Positions 15,832-22,341 of a stretch of DNA of 30,671 bases are shown here, in pieces. Made by a program: the position numbers and the translations under genes. The notes under the pieces are model-generated. The model did not search any database and was not told where the DNA came from. It was given only the letters and a program-made list of their open reading frames with translations. Each line of letters opens with the position of its first letter. Within the stretch, counting starts at the first letter, position 1. Origin of the DNA: WHSV01 sp050694055 (lineage in GTDB: Bacteria > Actinomycetota > CADDZG01 > WHSQ01); assembly GCA_050694055.1 (NCBI GenBank), contig JBOGWX010000022.1, forward strand, positions 1-30,671, read 5' to 3'.

Positions 15832-16536
15832 ATGAGGTTCTCGGTCGCACCCCAGATCTTCGAGTTGTTTCCGAAGCTGCGGCTCGCGGTGGCCGTCGCC
15901 GAAGGCATCGACAACCACAGCCGGCGACCCGCCCTCCTGGAATCGTGGGGCAGCACCTGGGAGGAGGCGGGCAGCCGGGCGCGCGCCGAGGTCAACGCGC
16001 AGTCGCATCCGCGCGTGCGTCCGTGGCGGGAAGCCATGAGCGCGATCCGCGTGTCCGGACAGAAGTTCCCAAGTTCTGTTGAAGCGGTACTGCGGAGAGC
16101 GATGAAGGGAGGCGAGCCGTTCTCGATTAATCCGCTCGTCGACTTCTACAACCTCGTATCGCTGAAACACGTCGTTCCGGCGGGAGGCTTCGATCTCGAC
16201 AAGCTGGACGACGGGCTCGAGTTGAGACTCACGCGCCGGGGCGACACGTTCCAAGCGCTCGACGAGAGCGAGCCGCTGGCGGTGCTCGATGGTGAGGTGG
16301 CCTATGTCACCGGACGGACGGTGCTGACACGTCACTTCGTATGGCGCCAGTCGAGGGCGGGGCTAATCACGCCGGAGACGCGCTCCGTGTTCCTGGTCTC
16401 GGAGGTCTTGGGCCAGATCGGTGACGGGCTGGCCGACCGCGTGATCGAAGACTTCCGAGGCGGTCTGGACAGTTTCTTCGACGGCGAGCCCAGGACCTTC
16501 ATCGTGGACGAGGCCCGCCCGACGATCAGCTGGTGA
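15832..16536 (+). CDS. B3/B4 tRNA-binding domain protein (PheT editing-domain-like)
   Basis: A 234-residue protein consisting of the B3/B4 domain found in the beta subunit of phenylalanyl-tRNA synthetase. Features are VRPWREAMSAIRVSGQKFPSS, then SINPLVDFYNLVSLKHVVPAGGFDLDKL, and the C-terminal FLVSEVLGQIGDGLADRVIEDF. In PheT this domain clears wrongly charged Tyr-tRNA(Phe); free-standing copies may edit in trans or bind other tRNAs, which is inference. A GGGAGG site lies upstream, but closest to a four-codon frame (15821-15835) whose stop overlaps this ATG, so translation may be coupled to it. Confidence 0.85.
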   Translation: MRFSVAPQIFELFPKLRLAVAVAEGIDNHSRRPALLESWGSTWEEAGSRARAEVNAQSHPRVRPWREAMSAIRVSGQKFPSSVEAVLRRAMKGGEPFSINPLVDFYNLVSLKHVVPAGGFDLDKLDDGLELRLTRRGDTFQALDESEPLAVLDGEVAYVTGRTVLTRHFVWRQSRAGLITPETRSVFLVSEVLGQIGDGLADRVIEDFRGGLDSFFDGEPRTFIVDEARPTISW

Positions 16537-16570
16537 GCTCGGCGCTCGAGAGGTGCTGGTTGTCGTGGCC

Positions 16571-16604
16571 TCGACAGGGTAATGTCGGTTTGTACATAGT
16601 TAGG
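16571..16604 (+). promoter_or_regulatory. Candidate marR promoter with ATAGTTAGG site
   Basis: TCGACA (16571-16576) and TACATA (16593-16598) are 16 bases apart. The -10 overlaps ATAGTTAGG (16596-16604), which recurs upstream of the MFS remnant. This layout fits repression of marR by its own product. Confidence 0.35.
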
Positions 16605-16633
16605 ACCCAAATAATATGGAGGTGATCGGGAAG

Positions 16634-17155
16634 ATGGCATCCGGACCCTTGCGGGTGGAGGCGGATCACGCGCGGCGCTATCCGGGCGCCGACAAGCTCG
16701 CCACCGAGTGCGTGGTCAACCTGATCCGCACCGAGAGCCTCGTGGTCGCCGAACTCGATCGCCTCTTCCGCTCTTATCACCTGACCGGGCCGGGGTTCAA
16801 CGTCCTGATGATCATCCAGGGAGCGGGCCGGCCGCTGTCTCCGTACGAGATAGGAGACCGGCGCCTGGTAACGCGTGGAACCGTCACAGGACTGCTCGAC
16901 ACGCTGGAGAAACAGGGCCTCGTCAGACGCACCCCACATCCCGACGACCGCCGGATGCTATGGATCGAGCTGACCGACCGGGGCCGAGCGCTGCTCGCCG
17001 AGGTCTCCCACGAGCTTTTTCCCGCCCAGGCCGAAATGATGTCGGCCCTGTCCGAGCGTCAGAGGGACACTCTCATTCGCCTGCTCGGCAAGCTCCAGAC
17101 ACATCTTCAGAACCGCTCCGAAGGCGTGGAGAAACCCCTCGAGGACGTGTCGTGA
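16634..17155 (+). CDS. MarR-family transcriptional regulator
   Basis: A 173-residue winged helix-turn-helix regulator. The DNA-binding part is visible as SPYEIGDRRLVTRGTVTGLL, then the wing LVRRTPHPDDRRMLWIELTDRGR; flanking helices form the dimer interface. The ATG at 16634 is chosen because GGAGGTGAT, an almost perfect ribosome binding site, lies seven bases before it; an ATG at 16616 has nothing upstream. The same 9-base motif ATAGTTAGG stands before this gene and before the truncated MFS gene that follows, which suggests this regulator once controlled an efflux pump as well as itself. Confidence 0.9.
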   Translation: MASGPLRVEADHARRYPGADKLATECVVNLIRTESLVVAELDRLFRSYHLTGPGFNVLMIIQGAGRPLSPYEIGDRRLVTRGTVTGLLDTLEKQGLVRRTPHPDDRRMLWIELTDRGRALLAEVSHELFPAQAEMMSALSERQRDTLIRLLGKLQTHLQNRSEGVEKPLEDVS

Positions 17156-17187
17156 GGCTCCCAACGGAGGGGATTTTTTGGGGGAAT

Positions 17188-17210
17188 ATAGTTAGGTAAC
17201 AAATAGTTAG
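17188..17210. promoter_or_regulatory. Repeated MarR operator-like sites
   Basis: ATAGTTAGG (17188-17196) and ATAGTTAG (17203-17210) are direct repeats with a 15-base period. The first includes the perfect palindrome GTTAGGTAAC (17191-17200). The same 9-mer is found before marR at 16596-16604. Confidence 0.5.
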
Positions 17211-17217
17211 AAGCCAA

Positions 17218-17409
17218 ATGAAACTGCAAAGACACGACCCGGGCGGGGGCGGAGCCGCACTTGCCGGGCAAGCCAATCAGATGCAGGTGTTCACGGACGC
17301 GATGGGGCTCTCGTTCATGGTCTTGTCCGGCGTTGCGCTCGTTGCGGCAAGGCTGGTGCCGAGGTCCCCCAACTCGAAAGCCTCGAGACCGGCGACCGTC
17401 CGGTCGTGA
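17218..17409 (+). pseudogene. Remnant of an MFS (EmrB/QacA-type) efflux transporter
   Basis: A 63-codon frame that starts directly after the operator-like repeats. Its second half, VFTDAMGLSFMVLSGVALVA followed by ARLVPR, resembles the last transmembrane helix and tail of EmrB/QacA-type pumps (usual pattern: AF-x-DAM-x-x-AF then a hydrophobic helix). The first ten or so codons may be the original start. About 400 residues in between would be missing, so this looks like an internal deletion that left promoter, start and tail. A small membrane peptide could still be made, but transport is impossible. Confidence 0.45.
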
Positions 17410-17444
17410 CAACCTGAGGGTAGTCACCTTCGAAGGGAGTGACC

Positions 17445-17867
17445 GTGAGCCTGTTCACCGATGCGGAGATCGCATACATGACGACCGAACGGCTGCTGGG
17501 ACGCATTGCGACCGTCGGGCGCGATGGCACCCCTCACATCGCGCCGGTCGGGTGGAGCCTCAACCGCGAGCACGAGGTCATCGAGATAGGAGGTCACAAC
17601 CTCGCAGCCACCAAGAAGTACAAGGACATCGCTCGATCAGAGCGCGCAGCCATCGTGATCGATGACGTCCTGCCTCCATGGAGGCCACGTGGAATCGAGA
17701 TCCGGGGCCGCGCTGAGGCCGTCGAGCGGCCAGAGCCCCTGATTCGCATCCATCCCGAACGCATCGTCGCTTGGGGTCTCGATGACACTGGTTCAGGGAG
17801 TCGGAACGCCCGCGACGCAGTCTCGGAGCCTGGCTGCTGTCCCACTCCAAAGCCGGCCACCCCATGA
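17445..17867 (+). CDS. PPOX-class F420-dependent oxidoreductase
   Basis: A 140-residue split-barrel flavin/deazaflavin protein of the pyridoxamine-oxidase-like class. Characteristic segments are FTDAEIAYMTTERLLGRIAT, GTPHIAPVGW, the strand AAIVIDDVLPPWRPRGIEIRG and PEPLIRIHPERIVAWGLD, the pattern of actinobacterial F420-dependent members. Such enzymes use reduced F420 to reduce varied substrates; the substrate is unknown. The GTG at 17445 is preferred to the GTG at 17439 because AAGGGAG ends five bases before it. The last 15 residues, including a CC pair, look unlike the family and may come from a changed stop codon. Confidence 0.85.
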   Translation: MSLFTDAEIAYMTTERLLGRIATVGRDGTPHIAPVGWSLNREHEVIEIGGHNLAATKKYKDIARSERAAIVIDDVLPPWRPRGIEIRGRAEAVERPEPLIRIHPERIVAWGLDDTGSGSRNARDAVSEPGCCPTPKPATP

Positions 17868-17949
17868 GGGCGAAGGGCTCTTGGGCGCGCTCTCCCGTGG
17901 GCGCCGCTAGAGCGTGGAGGCCAGCGTCATCAGGCCGAGTGACAGCAGG

Positions 17950-18625
17950 GCAGCAGTGGTGCGGGTGACGAAGTCTTGGTGGTCGAGGACGATTTTCCTG
18001 CGACGGTCGTCACCTGGTTGCCGCTGAAGAAGCGCGGAGTCGAGGTGCGCCTATTGAGGCCGGAAGGTGCGGGTCCGACCGTCGAGGAGCTGGAGCGAGC
18101 CATTACGCCTTCGACGCGCCTCTTCTGTTCGAGCTGGATCTTCTCGTTTCTCGGTCACGCCATCGACGTCGATGTGATCGGTCAGGTTTGCCGCGCCAAC
18201 TACGTGATATTCGTTCTCAATGGTTCGCAGGCGATCGGAACCGGCATCATCGATGTGCAACGCTCTCGTGCCGACGGTGTCGTAGCGTGCGGCTTCAAAT
18301 GGCTCTGCGGTCCCTACGCCACCGGCTTCTGCTGGATGCAGGGATCGACGAGATCGCGAGACACAACGATGATTTGGTCCAGCGGCTCGTCTCTGGGCTG
18401 GACGAAAAGCGGTTCGAGCTGGTGAGCCCTGCGGCCGGCTCTCAACGGTCCACTCTGGTCCTGGTCACGCCCAGGGATCGATCCCAGACCACGAGCATCT
18501 ATCGAGCCCTCATCGAGCACGGAGTCGATGTCGCTCTTCGGGGAGACAAGATCCGGTTCTCGCCGCACCTCTACAACTCGGGGGCCGATATCGATCAAGC
18601 ACTCGAGCTCTTGGCCTCTGCGTAG
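17950..18625 (+). pseudogene. Decayed class-V aminotransferase
   Basis: Two pieces of one PLP enzyme in different frames. The first (to about 18340) has GDEVLVVEDDFPATVVTWLP, then STRLFCSSWIFSFLGHAIDV and the Schiff-base region ACGFKWLCGPYATGFCWM. The second (about 18338-18625) has GIDEIARHNDDLVQRLVSGL and ends as a normal C-terminus (GADIDQALELLAS). The N-terminal third of the enzyme is absent, and in intact relatives some 70-90 residues separate the two pieces, so an internal deletion caused the frame change. It is non-functional. The left boundary near 17950 is approximate. Confidence 0.7.
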
Positions 18626-18706
18626 ACGCGACCGCGCGGGCTCGGTTACCGACCACCGCCTTCAATCCGGGGAAGTTCACGTCTGATCCGTGTAGCTTCT
18701 CCGTCG

Positions 18707-19369
18707 ATGGCTCGCTACCGACCTGTACCCGCTCCGCGTCATGACCTCGCTCCCGGGCAGGCTCGCGAGGCATCGACGCGGTTCCGAGAGACGATGGCCT
18801 CCCGTCGCTCGATCCGTGACTTCAGTGCCGAGCCCTTCGACCTCGAGCTGGTCCGCAATGCCCTGCACGTTGCCAACTCGGCTCCCTCGGGGGCCAACGT
18901 TCAACCGTGGCACTTCGTGGTGGTCACGGATCGCGCGGTCAAGAGGCGTATCAGAGAAGGAGCGGAGAAGGAAGAGAGGGAGTTCTACGCGTCGAAGGCC
19001 TCGAAGCGGTGGCTCGACGCTCTCGAAGCCCTGGGGACCGATCCTCGGAAGCCTCACCTGGAGATCGCACCCGTGGTCATCGTGGTTTTCGAGGTCCATC
19101 GCTCTGACGTCACACCCCAGCCCTATTACGTGAAGGAATCGGTGGGCATCGCGGTGGGATTCTTGCTGGCCGCGCTTCACCACTCCGGACTCGCAACCCT
19201 CACCCACACGCCCAGCCCCATGAAGTTCCTGAACGAGATCCTCGGTCGTCCCCGGCACGAACGCCCCTACGTCGTGATCCCTGTGGGAAAAGCGGCTGCC
19301 GGTGCTCGGGTTCCAGACATCGAGAAGAAGGTCATCGAAGACGTCACAACGTGGATCGAGGATCACTGA
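18707..19369 (+). CDS. Nitroreductase-fold flavoprotein, iodotyrosine deiodinase-like
   Basis: A 220-residue FMN protein that resembles animal and bacterial iodotyrosine deiodinase (IYD) more than general nitroreductases. FMN-binding parts are SRRSIRDFS (32-40), NSAPSGANVQPWHFVVV (57-73) and THTPSPMKFL. IYD enzymes bind the zwitterion of the substrate with a Glu-Tyr-Lys triad spaced E+4Y and Y+21K; here E90, Y94 and K115 match that spacing exactly. The family removes halogen from halotyrosines with reduced FMN; other halophenols are possible. The region before the ATG lacks a ribosome binding site but has TAGCTT eight bases upstream, which fits a leaderless transcript. It stands alone between a pseudogene and a secreted protein gene. 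Confidence 0.88.
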   Translation: MARYRPVPAPRHDLAPGQAREASTRFRETMASRRSIRDFSAEPFDLELVRNALHVANSAPSGANVQPWHFVVVTDRAVKRRIREGAEKEEREFYASKASKRWLDALEALGTDPRKPHLEIAPVVIVVFEVHRSDVTPQPYYVKESVGIAVGFLLAALHHSGLATLTHTPSPMKFLNEILGRPRHERPYVVIPVGKAAAGARVPDIEKKVIEDVTTWIEDH

Positions 19370-19536
19370 GGGGATAACCGCGTGGGGATCGTGGAATAGG
19401 AGCCGAAGGCCCTGGCGAGCTTGGTGCCGGTTGGCCGAGGCTTTACCGGAGCTCGGGGCCTCGAGCACTCGGGAGCTGAGCCCATCTCGGGCTGGTAGCG
19501 TTTCTTGCGTCGGTGCTGACGGCTTAGGGGGTTGGT

Positions 19537-21399
19537 ATGAAGCGTGCGCTATTGGTCGCGCTGTTGTGCGGTGCCGTTACCCTGGCGGTGGTGCCGCCCG
19601 GGGCCGCTCAGACAGTCGGTGACGTCAAGGTCAGCGATCAGGTTTACGTGCGTCACGATGGCGGATCGGACCAGACGACTGCGGCGTGCTCCACCAACAA
19701 GCGGCAGCAGAACGAACCCGCCGCTGCCGTCTCACCCACGAACTCCGATCTCATGTCGTCGGGCGCCAACGATTACTGCACGGTCGAGACCACCAATGAT
19801 TCGTGGGCGGGCTTCTACTACTCGTCCGACGGTGGCGCCACGTGGACCAACAGCCTCTTGCCGGGCTACTCGACGGACACGTCGGCTGAGGGTCAACAGT
19901 CTCCTCTGTATCAGTTCACGTCTGCCGCGGGTGACCCGGTGCAGGAATGGAACAACGACGACAAGCTGTTCTACGGAGGCATCGCCTTCAATCGAACGCA
20001 GCCGGCCAATGGGTCGATCTGGCTCGCGCGCTACGACTGGAGCGCGGGAGCGACACCGGACTACGAGTTCACGACGCTCGTGTCGCGCGGCGCCTCGAGC
20101 CCGTTGTTCCTGGGCAACTTCGAGGACAAGGTTCAGCTCGGTGTCGACCGCGGCGCCGATAGCCCACACGAGGGCAACGTCTACATGTGCTGGGCGCGCT
20201 TCAACGCCAACACCAACAGCAACTCGATCTTCTTCGCTCGCTCGACCGACGACGGTCGCTCCTTCTCGATCAAGCGGATATCGCGCAACGTTGTCGGCAG
20301 TCAGTTCTGCGACATCGCGGCGACGAAGAGCGGCGACGTGTACGTCGGGTGGCGCCAGTTCGAGAGCACCGGGGAGGGGGCCAGGGCTCAGGACAACGCA
20401 GTCGTCTACGTGAAATCGACCAATGGTGGTAAGTCGTTCACCAACCCACGGATTGCGGCCGAGTTCACTGCATGGGATGTCGGCGACGAGTTCTCCAACC
20501 CCGAGGCTGCAGGGCGGGCACGCTTCGACGCCTGCCGCAACGCCGACCTGACCCCGGGAGCATGTGCTTCGCCCGAGCCTCAGATACCGGCGCGCGACTG
20601 CGGCGACGGGCCGTTCGTCTGTGACTCCGGCTACGTGTTTCACCGTCAGGCGAGCCAGATTCGGATAACCGCGGATCCAACGGCGGCCGGAGACGAGGAC
20701 TCGGTGTACGTCGTCTACGACGGGAGCGTTCCGGGAACGGAAACGCCCACCGGCAGTACCTACGGGACGATCGAGTCCGGGATCGGTAGTCAGGGCGCGG
20801 TCTACTTCATCAAGACGAACAACGGCGGTGCTACCTGGTCCGATCCCGAGCGAATCGATGCACAGCCGAAGGGACATCAGTATTTCGCCGATATCGATGC
20901 GAACTCGGGCTCGCTCCACGCGGTCTGGCAGGACAGCCGGAACGACGCATCCTCGGGCCCGGATGGCGGCGACTTCCGCACGGTTCCCGTGTCGAACATC
21001 TGGGTGCCGGACAACCCTCCGGGCAGCGTCTCCACAGAGTCGACCGGACTGGATTCGTTCTACGCAACCTCGAACGATGATGGTGACTCGTGGGCGGTCG
21101 AGATGGTGTCGACCGAGTCGACGATGCCCCAGTACGAGCAGTTCGGCAATCGCGACGTGCCGTTCTTCGGCGATTACAACTACGTCTCGGCATCCGGCGA
21201 CACCGTGCTCCTGACCTGGACCGATCAGCGTGACACCGTTCCCGGCGACGACCCGCGTTATCCCGACGGGGACGGGACGGACGGGTTCGATGTCTTGCAG
21301 TGCAGGGCTCCGAACCCGGACGGGTCCTTCGGGCCGGACACCTGTCCCAATGCCGGAGGGCTCAACCAGAACATCTATGGAGCCGTGATCGCCGACTGA
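19537..21399 (+). CDS. Large secreted sialidase-like (Asp-box) beta-propeller protein
   Basis: A 620-residue exported protein. Residues 1-24 form a signal peptide (MKRALLVALLCGAVTLAVV then PPGAAQ). At least five Asp-box motifs of the S-x-D-x-G-x-x-W/F type lie near residues 98, 238, 296, 429 and 515 (for example SSDGGATW, STDDGRSF, TNNGGATW), as in sialidase-fold propellers. Asp boxes mark the fold, not the activity: I see no clear sialidase arginine triad, so enzyme or binding role is open. Many acidic residues and eight or more cysteines fit an extracellular protein. GGGGG lies upstream of the ATG and a stem-loop follows the stop. Confidence 0.85.
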   Translation: MKRALLVALLCGAVTLAVVPPGAAQTVGDVKVSDQVYVRHDGGSDQTTAACSTNKRQQNEPAAAVSPTNSDLMSSGANDYCTVETTNDSWAGFYYSSDGGATWTNSLLPGYSTDTSAEGQQSPLYQFTSAAGDPVQEWNNDDKLFYGGIAFNRTQPANGSIWLARYDWSAGATPDYEFTTLVSRGASSPLFLGNFEDKVQLGVDRGADSPHEGNVYMCWARFNANTNSNSIFFARSTDDGRSFSIKRISRNVVGSQFCDIAATKSGDVYVGWRQFESTGEGARAQDNAVVYVKSTNGGKSFTNPRIAAEFTAWDVGDEFSNPEAAGRARFDACRNADLTPGACASPEPQIPARDCGDGPFVCDSGYVFHRQASQIRITADPTAAGDEDSVYVVYDGSVPGTETPTGSTYGTIESGIGSQGAVYFIKTNNGGATWSDPERIDAQPKGHQYFADIDANSGSLHAVWQDSRNDASSGPDGGDFRTVPVSNIWVPDNPPGSVSTESTGLDSFYATSNDDGDSWAVEMVSTESTMPQYEQFGNRDVPFFGDYNYVSASGDTVLLTWTDQRDTVPGDDPRYPDGDGTDGFDVLQCRAPNPDGSFGPDTCPNAGGLNQNIYGAVIAD

Positions 21400-21407
21400 T
21401 CCGAATT

Positions 21408-21442
21408 GACGAGGAGTCGTTTTCCGGAAGCGGCTCCTCGTC
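21408..21442 (+). terminator. Stem-loop after the secreted Asp-box gene
   Basis: GACGAGGAG (21408-21416) pairs perfectly with CTCCTCGTC (21434-21442) across a 17-base loop, nine bases after the stop codon. The bases after it are not T-rich, so it may be a weak terminator or a transcript-stabilising stem. Confidence 0.45.
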
Positions 21443-21546
21443 TCCGTCTGGATGTCGGCGCGCTGTCGTAGCACGTGGCACGACTCCGGCCGCACTATGG
21501 GAGCGTTCCGTGATGTGTTGCCGGGGCCGGCTGAGGAGGTCCGGGA

Positions 21547-22257
21547 GTGAGCCGACCGATGCCGGCTGAGCCCTTGGCTCCCGACGGCAGTCCCGTAGAG
21601 CTCTACGCGCAGATGCCGTCGCTGGGGGAGGCCGAGCTGATTCACTCCCTTGTACCGCAGGAGAGCGAGATCCTGGAGCTGGGCTGTGGCGCAGGGCGGA
21701 TTACCCACGAGCTCGTCGCGCTGGGACATCCAGTTGTGGCCGTGGACCAGTCTCCCGAGATGCTCGCGCGCGTGCGGGGGGCCGAGACGATCCTTGCCGA
21801 CATTGAGTCTCTCGACCTCGGAAGGGTCTTTCCTGCGGTGGTGCTGGCGAGCAACCTCATCAACACGCCCGACCCCGAACAGCGACGCGCGGTTCTGCTC
21901 GCGTGCCGGCGGCATGTCGGCCCCGGAGGCGTAGTCGTGATCGAACGGCTGGATCCCGATTCCTCGGCCTGGAAGGAGGGCAGCGTCAGGAGAGGACCCC
22001 TGGCCGTGACCCTTCGAGGCGTCGTGCGGGACGGCGACCTGATCTCCGCGGACGTGGACTACGAGCTCGATGAGCGACGGTGGACGCACTCGTTTACCGC
22101 TCGGCTGCTCGATGACCGCCACACGGAAGACGCGCTCCGGGATGTGGGCCTCCGCCTCGAGGGCTGGGTCGGGCGGCGCTGGTTGCGCGCGACGAGAAGT
22201 AGCCAACCGAATCGGTGCTCAGCTCACTTCGAGCGACGGACTGGGCGGGCGAGTTAG
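21547..22257 (+). CDS. Class I SAM-dependent methyltransferase
   Basis: A 236-residue Rossmann-fold methyltransferase. Motif I is ILELGCGAGRIT (about 42-53), the acidic loop that binds the SAM ribose is VVAVDQSPEML, and post-motif regions ETILADIESLDL and VVLASNLINTPD follow. The substrate cannot be inferred. The GTG at 21547 has AGGAGG seven bases upstream; an ATG four codons later is a weaker choice. The C-terminal 15-20 residues are basic and of low complexity. Confidence 0.88.
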   Translation: MSRPMPAEPLAPDGSPVELYAQMPSLGEAELIHSLVPQESEILELGCGAGRITHELVALGHPVVAVDQSPEMLARVRGAETILADIESLDLGRVFPAVVLASNLINTPDPEQRRAVLLACRRHVGPGGVVVIERLDPDSSAWKEGSVRRGPLAVTLRGVVRDGDLISADVDYELDERRWTHSFTARLLDDRHTEDALRDVGLRLEGWVGRRWLRATRSSQPNRCSAHFERRTGRAS

Positions 22258-22341
22258 CACCAAGGAGGAGCGCGAAATCTTTGGTTCACCAATGCCTCGC
22301 AAAGCCAGCTTTTTGACGCTGGTCCTTGTTACACAGGGTGA

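Noticed and set aside
17911..17976. Minus-strand FVTRTTAALLSLGLMTLAST before a stop, resembling the tail of a LysE-type exporter
   Set aside because: It is only about 20 residues of generic hydrophobic sequence and partly overlaps the plus-strand aminotransferase remnant, so it is too weak to call.
19732..22206. An open frame of more than 800 codons on the minus strand opposite the secreted Asp-box protein and the methyltransferase
   Set aside because: It is antisense to two well-supported genes and its translation has no recognisable domain. Long antisense frames are common in GC-rich DNA.
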